NCBI GenBank assembly: GCA_026874595.1
Contig: CM049310.1
Span: 35,281,558-35,345,557 of the forward strand
Length of the DNA stretch: 64,000 bases
Source: Sipunculus nudus
Taxonomy: Eukaryota; Annelida; Sipuncula; Golfingiida; Sipunculidae
Direction of reading: 5' to 3'
Shown here: positions 33,828 through 47,690 of the stretch, one piece after another
Layout: the number at the start of each line of letters is the position of its first letter
How positions within the stretch are numbered: position 1 is the first letter of the stretch
The notes under the pieces: generated by a model
The model's database searches: none
What the model saw: only the letters and a program-made list of their open reading frames with translations
What the model was told of the DNA's origin: nothing
Made by a program: the position numbers and the translations under genes

Positions 33828-34003
33828 TTATATATATATATACATATGTATATATGCGAACAGACAAATCGGTGTTTAATTCTTAAGCAATCCCTTACTT
33901 AAACAATAATTATAGAAGTATAAATAAAATCTTAGAACAAAATTTGTTAACAGGCATGCAACATACATAGAAGTTGTTTATATAAACACTTTTAATATAT
34001 ATA
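33637..34003 (+). repeat. Direct duplication (~160 bp, offset ~210 bp) around a TA tract
   Basis: The block from gaacagacaaat through ttcttaagcaatccct, taattatagaagtataaat and aaaatttgttaaca to tatataaacac occurs at about 33637-33790 and again at 33846-34003 with about 95% identity. A (TA)n tract at 33788-33845 separates the copies. Confidence 0.85.
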
Positions 34004-34009
34004 TTTATA

Positions 34010-35065
34010 TGTATACACATATGTTAAATTTATATAGTCTGACAAATATCACATGCATGCAATGATATATTGGATTGGAGTGCTCTTACCTGCATGTCAT
34101 TTTGAATGCTATACCATGCAGACATAGTGCATTTTGCCATTTTTACCTGAGCTAATTTTATCGAATCCCTTTTACTTCCATATTTTTACCTCAGTCTTTT
34201 TACCTGAAAAGTTTTCCTCTTAGCATATTTTGCCAAAACCATTTTTACCTAAGACATTTTACCTTGACCACATTTAAAAGAACTGCATGTATGACCTACC
34301 AGGCTAAAATTAGACGATGTCGCGCGCCACCAACAGACCTCGAGTATATATATACAATGCATGGACATCCCCGCGAGTACAGTATTTCGGCAGCTGCAAT
34401 AAAACCTCGGGTACTGGAACACGGGTCCTATGATGCTGGACGACGTTCGAAGTGCTATCTCCTGTTTAATTTTCATCTCCTTGGTATAAGCAAACAGCGA
34501 TTCTTTGCTCTCTAAACCCATTTCCCTCAAACACCAAACGTTATTTTTTCTTAACGCGCAATTTTTCTTGACCATGCAATACACATATTATCAAAATGTA
34601 GTACACATTTTATCAGACAGTTTCTGCTACCATAACCGTGCAGCACCCCCTCCCTCCTTTAAAAAACCGTTATCATACATGTGATTATTAAGACTCGCAA
34701 TAACATCGTTATTTCGTCTCCACCGATTAAAATTACCCGTACAGGATATCTCGATCACCGCTTATCGCCAATAAAAAAATCTTAATTTCTGTGTATTACC
34801 CGGACATATACCGATGTCTCTGCGTGGCATATATATTCCTGTTTCAATTATATAGTATACAAGATGAAAACCAGATAAAAAGAAAACGCGCCAGCTTCTC
34901 TGCTTTCTTAATTTTTGCTATCAAAAGCGGCCGCCCATTCGAGTACACGCCCACATTATATTTTTCCTTCGGTTTCAGCCCGCATATAGGATTAATGAAA
35001 AATCTGCTGCATATAAAAATATATGTACGGGTTATCAATCTGAAAATATATATCCAAAGTACATC
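34010..35065. other. Non-coding with a short interspersed tttttacct motif
   Basis: At 34140-34265 the word tttttacct, or a close variant, recurs about seven times at irregular 15-25 bp spacing, a decayed minisatellite. The 111-codon minus-strand frame at 34249-34584 has no recognisable domain. No gene is supported. Confidence 0.4.
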
Positions 35066-35072
35066 ACGTCAT

Positions 35073-35117
35073 GGTAAAAATATAGGCATATATGCATAAC
35101 GGCCACCATGTTTCTTC

Positions 35118-35191
<74 letters not shown>

Positions 35192-35355
35192 GCGTGGCGA
35201 TGCTTGTAGGTGATGAGAGATTAATCACTGGAAAGCATATATTAAAATATATTGTAAGGGTCATAAAGTCGTTTGTCAGAAGTCGTCTGCAAACAGATAT
35301 ACTGCATGACTTTAAAAATATAGGCATATATGCATAACGGCCACCATGTTTCTTC

Positions 35356-35405
<50 letters not shown>

Positions 35406-35569
35406 GCGTGGCGATGCTTGTAGGTGATGAGAGATTAATCACTGGAAAGCATATATTAAAATATATTGTAAGGGTCATATAGTCGTTTGCCAGAAGTCGT
35501 CTGCAAACAGATATACTGCATGACTTTAAAAATATAGGCATATATGCATAACGGCCACCATGTTTCTTC

Positions 35570-35633
<64 letters not shown>

Positions 35634-35755
35634 GCGTGGCGATGCTTGTAGGTGATGAGAGATTAATCACTGGAAAGCATATATTAAAATATATTGTAAG
35701 GGTCATATAGTCGTTTGCCAGAAGTCGTCTGCAAACAGATATACTGCATGACTTT
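35073..35755 (+). repeat. Three near-identical ~215-240 bp units, each with a TA core
   Basis: Unit: taaaaatataggcatatatg, cataacggccaccatgtttc, a (TA)n core, taaacgcgtggcgatgcttg, taggtgatgagagattaatc, actggaaagcatatatt, gtcgtctgcaaacagatata, ctgcatgac. Copies start at about 35075, 35313 and 35527. Outside the TA core they differ at only a handful of sites, so the duplication is recent. The 145-codon minus-strand frame is the array read through. Confidence 0.95.
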
Positions 35756-36038
35756 CGACTTCCTTTTATATAGACTTTTACAATGCTTCTCAACTGTATC
35801 AGTTCCTCGCTCTCTGAATGTCTGTCCGGGTAATATGAACTGCGTATATAATTTTCCCAAATGCATGAATAAACTCATAAAACGAAGAAAGTGATTTGAA
35901 TTAACATTTTTCTATTATATCTTGTATCATCCTTGATAAAATAATATGTTATATAGAACTATAAAATCGATTTACCATTACGTTGTATATAAATATATTA
36001 TGTTATAGGATAGAATAACAATAAGTAAAATTGTCAGC

Positions 36039-36160
36039 ATATACATATATACATATATACATATATACATATATACATATATACATATATACATATATAC
36101 ATATATACATATATACATATATACATATATACATATATACATATATACATATATACATGT
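36039..36160. repeat. (ACATATAT)n octanucleotide microsatellite
   Basis: About 15 head-to-tail copies of an 8 bp unit, almost perfect. It gives the repetitive YIHIYIYT frame, which is not a gene. Confidence 0.95.
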
Positions 36161-39100
36161 TTATGTTTATAGTTAAGGAAAAGAGAAAACTATATCAAGC
36201 ACATGTAAAGTTTTTTGTGAAAACTGCCGTGAAACGTATATGCGTGATGAGTTTCATATATTCAAAAGTACAACTATGAGGTAATTTTTAAAAATATTTT
36301 TTTTTCCAATTATCTCAACTTAAAAAATAGATTTACTACTATCTTTGTCAGTTTCATTTAAAGTTATCATATTTATACCAGGTATAATTTAGTCAAAAGC
36401 GAAACTCAAATATTATGTTAACATGTCTGTCCCGTGGTCTTGTTTAAGATGATGTATTCAAAAGTAAATTTTATTAATTAGTTCGGCCACGAGGAAACTC
36501 CCTAAAGCCGAGCAGCACGGAGAAGATAATCAGTCTTTCTTTTTTCTGTTCTCTCTTTTTTCTTCTTTTCTTTTATCTTTCTAGTTTTCCTAACGAAAGC
36601 CGCCTGGCTCGCAGGTGTAGCCGGCATTAGCTACACGAGGCTTGTGTAAGCAAGAAAGCCCGTTAGAACCGCTATATTTTACCATTTGGTTGTCCTGAGA
36701 TATGCATACAAAGTATAAATTGTCTCTTGGGTTGTTTTATCTTACTACAGAGGGGCTCTCGCCGCCTGGGTTCGCTAGCTATCCGTGGAGCGCTCGTAAA
36801 TCGGGGGCACAAAGTCTTGATTCAGTAGTTAGCGGTCTCGTTCATCGCTCTTGCTGGACTTATAAATGGCTGCCATTACGATTTGGGCTGCAACCGAATA
36901 CCGCATGTGATCACACAGTGTAACTATGGCCATGTTTTATAGGCGTGCTCCCCGGCTCACTTTACGCAGCACACCTGCAGGTCACGACTCAAGCTGGATA
37001 CTGGCTGTTACAGTCCCAGACGCTGCTGCTACAGTCAACTCTACAGCTCTCCCACATCTGGCGGCAACATTGGGTTCTGACGAACCTTTCATGCGCGCGT
37101 AGATTTATCCGGCCGCAGTCCGTTCTTTACCGGCGCATGGATCTGAACAAAACTCGTGCCACGGGACAAGAGCATTAATTCATTATTTGATGCAGTCAGA
37201 CATTTTTGCCCCGGGAATGTATGTTGATGGATGCTACAAGACTATTTATCATTCACACATATGCCCTTCAGTCTATAAGAAATTATGTATATTATTGGTG
37301 CACAGATAAATATTGAATAGTCCCTCCCTATTTTTAGTGCCAGATGTACCGGTGCTTTTGCACTTATTGTTCAACCCTTGTTCACAGTATCCGAGGTCTG
37401 TGCTGAGGGCGATTACGTCAGCAGAACCGGACTACAGGTATATCTAGGGTAATTATACCAAATACGTTTGTTAAATATTCATCACTTATTTTACTAATTG
37501 CAACTAGTTTTTAAATTTTTAGAAAGCGTATACCAATGTAGTGTTAAAAAACAAATAATTGCCTATGGACACGGACCATTAACAATCTTCACATATCTAT
37601 ATATTTATTTGTGATTGCTTCATGAATAATGATGAGTTAATAATTATAAATAAATTATAGTTGATGTACATATGTGTTTATTTTTTCGGTAAATTTTTAT
37701 ATATCAGATACTATGACAATTGCTGAATAAAACATTATAAGCAACAAATAATTAGTAATAATTAGCGTCAATTGAGTGGACTGTATATTTTCGAATTTTG
37801 CCCGCAACAATACATTAAATAAAACGTGAAAACATGAAATAGGTAGTGAAATGAATGTTTTGTGGTGTTGATTTTGATGAAAAAGTCAACTTAAATTTTA
37901 GAGCTGATAAAAGTCCATATATTACTTTCATGATTTGAAAGATCACGGGTTACCTTTTAAGTCTAAGGAGAGAAGTTACGCATGACCTCTATGAACATAT
38001 GATGAAGTTTAATTATCCCCGAAAAATTTCTTCATTAGTAACACAAATATAATATAATATAATAAATTATAATATAATATTATATATTATAATATAATAA
38101 CAACAAAATATACATCAAATGCATGACCTGGAAAAAGAAACAACTGTTAATCTAAATTTCTTAATTAATGGCATTAGCAAACCTACGATCAAAGGATATA
38201 TAACAGCAGGTGCAACACAAGGCCGTTGTAAAAATAAAAACACAATGGTCTCTTGAAGGGTTCGGATAATCGGAGTTCAACGGTATATTATACGCTCTGG
38301 CCCTGCATTAATATATTTATTAATGTTAAATATATCGCGACAAAATGTACAATAATTCCTCTTTATTTATAACAAATTAACTTTCCTTATATTTAAATAA
38401 AATTATATATTTATTTAACAATTATAATGCTGAACATACTTTCTGTGAAGCATACATCACGGAATCTGCATTGTATGTATTTTACATTGATTCCCACATA
38501 TATACTCGGTACTCTCTGTATCTCTGTAATATCATTTTATGGTCGATTATATAAATATTTAAATAATAAGCTTTTCCAATTATAAATAACGACAAACTGA
38601 AATTCTCCTGTAACACTGGCAGTAATATATCTGTATATTGATATTTCATTCTTCTGCATGAACCTTTTGAAAATGTCGTTGACCTTAATGTTAAATCATT
38701 ACATCTTTATATTTTGTTATTTTGTTATGATCACTAAAGCGACTGTATAATATATACAGGTTTTCTTTTAATATATTATCACAAATAAAAGAGATATAGT
38801 TGGGCTACCTAACAAAGAAAGGAACCCAACAAAAAAATCTTTATTTAAATATTTATTATCTCCGCAGAGAGTATTGATTTTTCTCATCCGAAATAACAAT
38901 ATCTACTCGAGGAAGGTAAATCCGATGGAAAAAAAATGAATTAAGTTATCGCATTATTTGGGTTTTCCGTTCAATTGGTTGCCTGTATTTTTATATCGTT
39001 TCTGCATGTAAACTTCTGGCAGACTTCTGTTTTATATCTGCCATCAAGTATAAGCAGTGAAACCGTCACTTCTCCGATAAATCGGTTAAATTGAGCCACA

Positions 39101-40687
39101 AAACTGCCAGCATGTCGCAATAGTCTAAGTAACGATCAGTTTCATCGCCAAGCCAGATTCGCGAGCAACCCCATTCATATCAATAACTGGAAGGAAAACA
39201 ATACTCCGCGCCGGCACCGAAAACCCAACGCTGCACAATGTTGGCTTTACGTGAACGAATAGCCTTTGACAGGCCAGGACTGTTCACGTGGTTTAACATA
39301 ACACATGCCTTGGGGCTAAAGTTCAAGTTATATATTTATATTTTAATTTTGACTGGCAAAGAGTACGTAAGAGTAAGAAGCGATCCTCGGCGCGTTGTTT
39401 TGGCATCTTTCATCAATTAACCAAATACCTGCCTCGGCCTTTTGGCCATTCTGATGACGTTTCACCACCTATCCGCCATTGCTATCGTTTGACATGAGCA
39501 TAGGCAAATTGATGGTGGCGTTAGCCTAGCCGAGCGGTCCAGGCCAAGTCGGGTGCCCCGAGAGGTGGTACCATATATAATACTCTTCTACGCGCTGTTA
39601 ATTAAAACCACGTTGCAGTACGGTCGTTAATCTTCGCCGAGCTCGCTACAGTCTTGTGTTGACATCCATGCGCAGTCGTTAACAAGACTTTCTTTCGGAT
39701 TGAAAACTCTTATCCCGTTCTTGGCCGGGGTGGCGACAGTGGGGCGTAATTTAACCCCTCTGGCCGTAATAGGGGTCATGGGATGAAAGGGCGCAGGGGT
39801 ACGGGGGTGACCTTCCGCGGGGTGCGGGGCAACCCCCAGCATACCCCCGCTCCATTCGATCATTTTAACCCACCAATTATACCGTATACGAGCAGGTGCG
39901 AGCTTGCCCCCTGTTCATCAACGCCTGAGAAAAGAGACTAATATGTTCTGATTAAATTATTCCCCGGAACAGACGTGTGCGTTAACGATAACACTCTGAT
40001 CAGGGGTAATTCATACCCCTCAAGACTACTTACTGATTATCCTGTGTTTTATGTATAATATATGTGTATGTGTGCGCAGGCAGTGGATATGCTTAACGAT
40101 TCATGTGATAAATTGAAATTTCTTCCAGGCCTATATACACGACAGATAAAATACAGAAAAGGTGTTTCATTGAAAATATGCGCATGCATGCGTTTTCTAT
40201 CGCTACGGTAGAATGAATATATATTCATAACGATCATTCTTTTGTATTTTCAAAAGTTTAGACAAATAATTTAAAATTTAAAAATATTAAATGCACATAA
40301 AATGATAAAATCGATAAAATTAGAATCGTAAACACTAATTCAAGAATCGATTATAGAAACGTAGTATTGTGCCCAATTCACTGTCCGATAGTAAGAAAAC
40401 GCTTGAATGTGTGTTATGTAAACTCATGTTTCTAATTATAAGCTTTTAAGGTCCATTTTAAACGTATTCTTACCAGATTATTTAAATTAGGCAGACATTT
40501 TTTTCCACAATCATGTAATCTCTTACTTTAATCAACAGAAACTCCTACGTTCATTATTTACCAACGTATAGTAACAACAAGTATACAATATGCAAGAAAA
40601 TGACTGCAAATAGTTATCTTGGTAATATTGAAAGATCTGAAGGTACAAAACTGCTGTGATTAATAATAATAAATACAAAGGACATGC

Positions 40688-40688
<1 letters not shown>

Positions 40689-40728
<40 letters not shown>
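40689..40728. repeat. (TA)n microsatellite
   Basis: TA tract of about 40 bp. Confidence 0.95.
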
Positions 40729-40730
<2 letters not shown>

Positions 40731-41004
40731 TGTGAAACATTAATTACTTGTTATAACCGTAGTTAGGTTAAATATTTCCAACGATCATTTGATAAATTTT
40801 CGGGATCATATCGTGTATTTGCAATTCAATTAGAAGACAGAATATTCAAATATGAGGTATTTAAGTCTAATTAAAACTGTTACCATTATTTCAGTCTGAG
40901 CAATGTGTTTAGTTGTCGGTTGTTTATAAAATCAATAACTTTTGTTTCGTCTGTGTTAATTACACAAACAATGAAAGAGATGACCCATTATTATTCTGGG
41001 TACA

Positions 41005-41006
<2 letters not shown>

Positions 41007-41048
<42 letters not shown>
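41007..41048. repeat. (TA)n microsatellite
   Basis: TA tract of about 40 bp. Confidence 0.95.
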
Positions 41049-41050
<2 letters not shown>

Positions 41051-41787
41051 GCGCATATTGCCACATCACATGCACATGTGTAAAAAGTGTGTTATTCTAT
41101 ATGTAAATATATGTTTTGTCTGATTCATCAGCGAGTCGACAGGTTTATCTCCTAACTTCCTCCGTAATTTCAGCATCTGCTGAAAAAGTTGCCCCGCGAT
41201 GCGCTTTCATGTTTGCCGCCATGTATATCAATCAGTGCTCATGTTGGCAGGGATACGTAAAACGCACGTCAGTAAACTGGCGCAAGCGTGCATGATGTTG
41301 AACACTTCGTGCGTTGATATACGGTGCAATTGCAAGAGATTATTGGCTTATTTCATTCGATCCATGGATAAATATCTAAGCGTATAAAATTATATATATG
41401 TAGGTATGTACAGTTCGTGCGTGCATTGTTTATATTGTGTATAAGCTTTTCCTATACTATCCATACACGTATATGCTTATTTCTTGCGTAGAAACATTAA
41501 ATCCTAGGGGAGGCGGTCACTGATTTAATTTTACATAATGTTTATATGTACGGACAATAACACAGTTTTTGCTTAATAACAGGTGCTGTCTATTTTCAAC
41601 CTACTTGAAAAGTATTAATCGTTTTGAAAATTATGGCGATGAAATGCTATACATATACTTTGAAAAACGTAAACTGTAACCTTGCCCGTATTATGTTGTA
41701 CCTGGTCATGTAATAACAAGGGTGTTCACTTTATGTAAACGAATATGTTGGTAAGGAGGTACACATTAGGTTAAGAAGGTAAACTAA

Positions 41788-42089
41788 GGCAAAAAAAAAT
41801 AAAAGGTATGGTTCTCAGGCACTTTTTTTCAGAAATCACCGCGGGCGGGCGGTATTTTATTTTTTACCTTTTTTGTATATTTCGATAAAAATGTCATATG
41901 ACCATGGAAAAGCAAAATAACAGGGTGTTTTGGCTAAACAGGTAAGAGCACTACATAACAAAGGATATCGTATCAAAATTGTATTATTTCATCTTCTTAA
42001 AGGATGAAAATCAAAATAAAAATGTTTGATGCGGGGTGTTAAAATTGACGCGGACGGTGCCTGAGAACAATACCTTTTATTTTTTGGCC
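41788..42089. mobile_element. 302 bp MITE with TAA target duplications
   Basis: Left end GGCAAAAAAAAATAAAAGG, right end (inverted) GGCCAAAAAATAAAAGG; both continue through GGTAT.GTTCTCAGGCAC, giving ~33 bp terminal inverted repeats with few mismatches. TAA flanks both sides (41785-41787 and 42090-42092). GGC ends and a TAA duplication fit the PIF/Harbinger group. The interior is non-coding. Confidence 0.75.
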
Positions 42090-42905
42090 TAAAATACAAT
42101 TTTGGATACATTATATTATAAGATGGGGTAGAATATTAAGCGGCAGTATCAAAACTTACGTTACACTAGAATTAGTTTCGTATCGTATGCTTATAATAAC
42201 AATAAATGTTATAAGTAAATTATTATTTAATGCAAATATCGAGATAACATTTTTGTATTCTTATCAAACCAGCTTACCGATCTCATCGTCGCTTGCTTGT
42301 ATTCCACAAGGGGGCGCTGTGGCCCATGCAGGTGTCGGGCAAACAATTGTATTTTGTTGACCGGGGCATCTATACAGTTGTTACAAGTCTTTCGAAAATG
42401 AAGTAGGTATAAATATAAATCCTGACCTTGGAATATCTTACATGTATTTGCTACTTAACATAAACAATTCACATGTGTTTATATGAATTTACATGTATTT
42501 TCTATTTTACAAAAAGAATCCTCATGTCTAATAAACCATAATTAACGTGAGCTGCCTGAAACAACAAATCCATGTGCCACAGGCCTATATTGCTTGGGGC
42601 TGTATGTAAGTGTGCCTCATTCCTAGTGCAAGCAGTTCATGAAGTCCCTTTTGTACAATCAATAGTTATATCAAAACGACGTATCTATTAATATTTTTAT
42701 AAACTTCAGGAAATGAAATGCAGCCTGTGTGAAAGCTTGCAGTATTATTTAAATTTCCTATTTTTGTGGCCACTCAAATATTATTGTGTACTTTTGCATA
42801 TTATTTCTGTATATATTTAATGGAATAAATTTGTTTACTTTTTAAAATAAAAATATTGCTTCTTGTTAATTGGGTAATGGCTCGAGGTGTTAATATAAAA
42901 GTAAA

Positions 42906-42908
<3 letters not shown>

Positions 42909-42943
<35 letters not shown>

Positions 42944-42968
42944 AATATATATATACACACAAATATAG

Positions 42969-43021
<53 letters not shown>
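42909..43021. repeat. Compound (TA)n microsatellite
   Basis: Two long TA tracts separated by about 25 bp of acacacaaatatagct. Confidence 0.95.
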
Positions 43022-43026
<5 letters not shown>

Positions 43027-44644
43027 AATATATATGGAAACATAATCAGAGGAGGACGCAGGATCGTAGAACCCCAGGGAGGCTCATCACCCTGCATGAC
43101 ACAGAAACAAATATGTTGATCTAGCATGCATAGGCATTGGAGCATTTTGAAAGTTGATGGGGGGGGGGGCCCTCATATATATATAAGGCTTTCTTAACGT
43201 TTTCAAAAGTGTGTGTGTGTGTGGGGGGGGGGGGGCGCATACTGCAAGTGTAGCGAGTTTGAGGGTGTGGGTATCCCCCCTCACACGGTTTTGGAAAATT
43301 TTGAAAAAATAAAATTTTCAATGCACGCAGTATTCTGACCAATTTCCTACTTTTAATCACATGCTGCACCACACAGCAAAAAAAAAAAAAAAAATATTAG
43401 ATATTAAATTTACAGAATCATGTGTGCCAAATTGAGAATATTTATACCATGGCATTTAATAGAAAGAAAATTTGAAGAGTCCGGGACGCTCAGGCAAAAA
43501 ATTGGGGAGTCCCATCTGAGTTTAGAGCGTCCCAAGCGGAGATGATATACATGTTTGTGTCCAAGTTTGAAGGGTTATGTAAAATTGAATGTTTTTCATA
43601 TTTTATGTAATTATCATATCATTATATGGTTACAAATCGTGTTATAATATGGACATTTGTTATTATCAACGCGGCGTTTATACACAGCTGACGGGTTCGC
43701 TCGAAGCACCCGGTAATGGTCATTCACTGCTTCAAGGTGTTAAATCCATAAATCCAATCGGGCGCTTGGACACTCAGAACCGAGCGTCCGTAAGAGACTT
43801 CGAGCGCCAGAGACGCTTACCCCCACTTACCTGAAAACCCTGTTATACCCTTATATAGTTTTCTTCAAATCTTAATAAAACTTCAAACCGTTACAGGGTT
43901 TTAATTTTACTCAAAACCATGCATATAGGCGTGTATGGTATGAAGCACGAAACAAATATAGGCCTATATATTGAGAGGCAAATGATATACCATTATCAAA
44001 CTTACATAAAGTTTAAGTTGTATTTATCAAATAAATATTACTATGAACAATTAATTTACAGAAAACTGACCTGATTTCAGTCATATATAATTACACACTG
44101 AGCAATACAAAAAATTGCTATTTCCGAAAGCAGACCTCTTTATAAGGTTATCAGTTCAAATATTAAGCTTACAAGTATATTTCCAACCGTTCTCACTAAA
44201 ATGAATTGCATTATATCTAATTCCCTAACCTCTAAAAATTATACATAACTTACCTTTATTACTAAAACCTCTCAAATAAGAAATGAATTCCCAGTTGTTT
44301 TCCCGTGAGGCATGTAGGCAGAAGAAATACAATTAATGGCTTTTCCATGTAAATTGATAGAATTTACATCATTTCTCAAAGAAAGGTCAAACTGACCTCC
44401 ATCCTTGGACCTCCAGCCCCCCCCCCCCCCCCACCCACCCACCCCCGGCTCCAAAGCCTATGTATAGTGGAATTTATTTAAAAACTCCAGCATGTATGCA
44501 GAAGTATATAGGGATGTAGAATTCCGTTAATTCGGTTTTTTTTATTCGGTATTTAGCGTATGCAAATTTCTGTTTCGGAGAACTGTTGGTCGACACAGAG
44601 GGCCCCCGCCAATCCGCCTCTGTATATATGCATGAGTATCGCAT

Positions 44645-44765
44645 TGAAAATGAATATCTCCAGTCAAAAGGAATATCTCTAGTCAAAATGAATATCTCCA
44701 GTCAAAATGAATCTCTCTAGTCAAAATGAATCTCTGTATATAGTCAAAATAAATCTCTCTATATA
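44645..44765. repeat. ~19 bp minisatellite, about 6 copies
   Basis: Consecutive copies of agtcaaaatgaatctctct with small changes, the last ones diluted by tata insertions. Confidence 0.8.
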
Positions 44766-45925
44766 TATCGTTAAAAGAGCTCTCTGATTGTTCAGTGTGA
44801 AGAATGGTTCAATGACTGCATGCAAGGAGGACAGTTATTAATATTGAAGATGAGTTCCACTTTGTATGTCAGTGCCCAGGAAAAAAATGTGTATTAAATA
44901 TTAAAGATATTAACATATGTATTTATCAGCCATACATATGTGAATATTTATTCACACGCAGCATTGGATACAAGAAATGCAGTCACACTTAATTGTATGA
45001 ATCATTAAAGTATCATTTAATAATAACTCTCTGCATGGAATGTCTTATGAACCCCGCAAAGTGTTCAAAATTTATATATAATTATAATGGTTTCAGTCAT
45101 GTATATGAGATACAAGACATTTTAATTAATACATTATCCATTTATCTAAATTTATTTATGTAAGAAGAGCCCTATGTATCCCGATTTGCATGATTATTGT
45201 CGTTTCCTTTATCATTTAAAGTGACCACACGAACGGTGAGAGAAAGAGAGTGAGAGTAAATATGATACCATATGTAATCTCATTTTAATATTATTTAAAT
45301 TTTCTTTAAGTTTGATATCAACTGGTGCTGAGTTGTTGGCAAATTTGTCATCAAATATTTGTTGCATTATATTATAATTATAATTATTATTATTATCATA
45401 ATATTATCATTGTTAAAATCATTTTTAAAGAAGTGATTATATAATATGTTTAATAATTTTATATATACATACCACTTTAGCATATTTTAATTTTAAAGGA
45501 TTATGCTTGTTGCTTTTTACGACAGTGTGCACCTGCAGTTTTTAATCATACGTTTAATATAGTCTCACTTTATAACATTGCAAGTTTACTGTTATTTTCC
45601 ATGTAAGGAATTGTTTGATCGAATTCATATGGGCAAAATGTAATGAACATAAACTTTGATATATATATACATGTGTCAGCCGTATAATTTAATACTGAAA
45701 CTTGACGATACCAACATGTGTATCCACGTAGATAAATTTCAATTCAATTTTTAAATTATGGATTTATTTTCATTTATTTTCTACAAATGAATTGCCTAAT
45801 TGTTTGACGGCTTGAAAAGAATGTCCACTTTATCATGTTTATTGAGCAAGAACAAAAATTCAGACCATAAAATTCATGAAATGGAAAATGAGTAATAAAA
45901 TGTGAGTTAAATCAAATTTAATCAC

Positions 45926-45928
<3 letters not shown>

Positions 45929-45976
<48 letters not shown>

Positions 45977-46084
45977 TATTTCGTATAAGGACGTGTCAGC
46001 TTTGTTTCGAAAACATCATTATTGCTCCCCTGCATGGTGGAGCACTTTCAATGTGACGTATTGAACTTCTATATGTATTACATG

Positions 46085-46118
<34 letters not shown>
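45929..46118 (+). repeat. TA tracts around a dispersed repeat (partner at 7311-7372)
   Basis: TA tracts at 45929-45975 and 46086-46118 flank a segment starting cccctgcatggtggagcac and ending gatta, which matches 7313-7372 in the same orientation. Confidence 0.6.
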
Positions 46119-46120
<2 letters not shown>

Positions 46121-47239
46121 ATATATTGTTTATATATAGTTATATATAATTATAGATTCTGTATGTGATTCCATTGCAAGGGAAAGAAATTCATGAAATT
46201 CAACAAAAATGCTTTAATAAAAATGGCTCTAAATCGATATTTATTGTACACCTGCATGCATGTGAAACCCATGCAGTAAAGCAAGATATAAACAAAACAG
46301 AAACAATTAATTCTAATGTCAATGTCAGCAGACTTTTCCGCGCTTCATGACTCATTTTTAACTCAAGAAGGTTTAATATATTTTAACTCCCTGGTTAATT
46401 CACTGATTCTATATCCAAATCGTCTGGTTGAATTCGTTTGATTCATTCAAGTTCAAGTTAATTTAGGCAGGTCATCTTTTTCTTGATTAATTTAAATATA
46501 CTATACATATATAGAACAATTTAATATAATCATCCTATATTATGTATAGTATTTGTTTGGGTCTTAAATGTCATATCAGAATATGCAAGTATGTGCAAAA
46601 ATATATATATATGTACATTTTGTTATCTAAATGTATATTCGACATGTTTATGTATTGAAAAAAATATTTAAAATCGTCAAGGTTCATACAATCCCATCAG
46701 ATAAATAAATTCTAATAAATAAAGAACGATATTAACTCTATTATGTCTATCATGATTTAATGAAGATTCATTAATACTATGCACCAGTGATGTTTATTTA
46801 TATACATGTGTATTTATTTGAAAAACGTGGATTAGAATTGGTTGCTGAAACCTTTATTGATATAACTTAATTTGAAAATATATCTAAACTAAACTATATA
46901 CTTTTAAATGTAAATTGACTTTACATTATTTCAACCAGCCTTTCGATTTTTAAGATTCCAAAGCATAATATTATGTATTATATTTGTAATCAGTATAAGG
47001 GCAGAACTGTGTTTGAACTGCATGGAGATGCATGCTCGGTTCTGAATTAAGTTTATATATATGTCCGTCCCAATTCCTTTGTTTGAACCATGCAGAGTTA
47101 CATAGCATAACTGTAAATTTTGAGCCATGATTGTAACAGCTCTTTCTCTTGATTTGTCGACCTTACGTATGACTCTTATTTAATGCTATTAATGATATAA
47201 ATGACACCATCAACCAATCAAACAGTGTCTCTCATGTTC

Positions 47240-47690
47240 GATTATATACGTATGGTCAATGGAATAATCGTCATATCGACTGTTTATTTATGTGGTCAGT
47301 GGCCTTCTTGTCATGCCGACGTTTGTGAATGTTGTCGGTGGCCTTCTTATCAGCGAGGTGACTGTTTACGTATGTGGTCTGTGGCCTTGTCGCGCTGATT
47401 GTATTTGTATATGGGTAAGGTCTGTGGCCCTGTTATCATGAAACTGTTTATGTATATGTGGTCAATTGCCCCGTCGCTATGCCAACTGCTTGTGTAAGTT
47501 GGCAATGCCATTGTCGCCATGTCGACTGCATGCACATGTTGCCTTATCGCCATGGCGACTGTATGTGTATGTGGTCAGTGGAATCGTTGTCATGCATCTG
47601 TTTACGTATGTGGCCTAGTGGCCTTGTCGCCATGCCGACTGTTGATGTATGTGCCCAGTGGCCTTATCGCCGTGTCAACTTAATGAAAAA
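47240..47690. repeat. Diverged ~45-55 bp minisatellite, about 9 copies
   Basis: The consensus is roughly tatgtggtcagtggccttgt followed by cgccatgccgactgttt, with length variation between copies. The 65-, 67- and 85-codon frames in it are repeat translations. Confidence 0.8.

Larger units (their letters stand above)
36170..41780. other. Gene-poor stretch with two GC-richer patches
   Basis: Patches at 36480-37200 and 39420-39930 have far higher GC and CpG than the rest. The first holds two plus-strand frames (36702-36923 and 36945-37178) and, on the minus strand, TATAAAA in cctataaaacatgg near 36935. The second is G/C-rich with a 78-codon minus-strand frame (39627-39863). None has a recognisable motif. 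They may be 5' exons, promoters or old repeats. TA tracts lie at 40689-40728 and 41007-41048. Confidence 0.35.
42100..45920. other. Gene-poor, microsatellite-bearing stretch
   Basis: Holds TA tracts, poly-G near 43159-43169 and 43223-43234, poly-A near 43379-43394, poly-C near 44419-44432 and a 19 bp minisatellite. No exon with a recognisable motif on either strand. Confidence 0.45.

Noticed and set aside
35356-35793. 145-codon minus-strand frame, one of the longest in the window
   Set aside because: It is produced by the triplicated repeat with TA cores; the same peptide recurs unit by unit.
36031-36279. 82-codon frame with repeated YIHIYIYT
   Set aside because: It is the octanucleotide (ACATATAT)n read in frame; no coding evidence outside the repeat.
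39431-39450. gcctcggccttttggcc, resembling the 5' hairpin of U2 snRNA
   Set aside because: Only the small hairpin matches; the following branch-point-pairing region of U2 is absent.
39521-39560. tagccgagcgg, resembling a tRNA-Leu/Ser A-box
   Set aside because: No B-box and no cloverleaf can be formed downstream.
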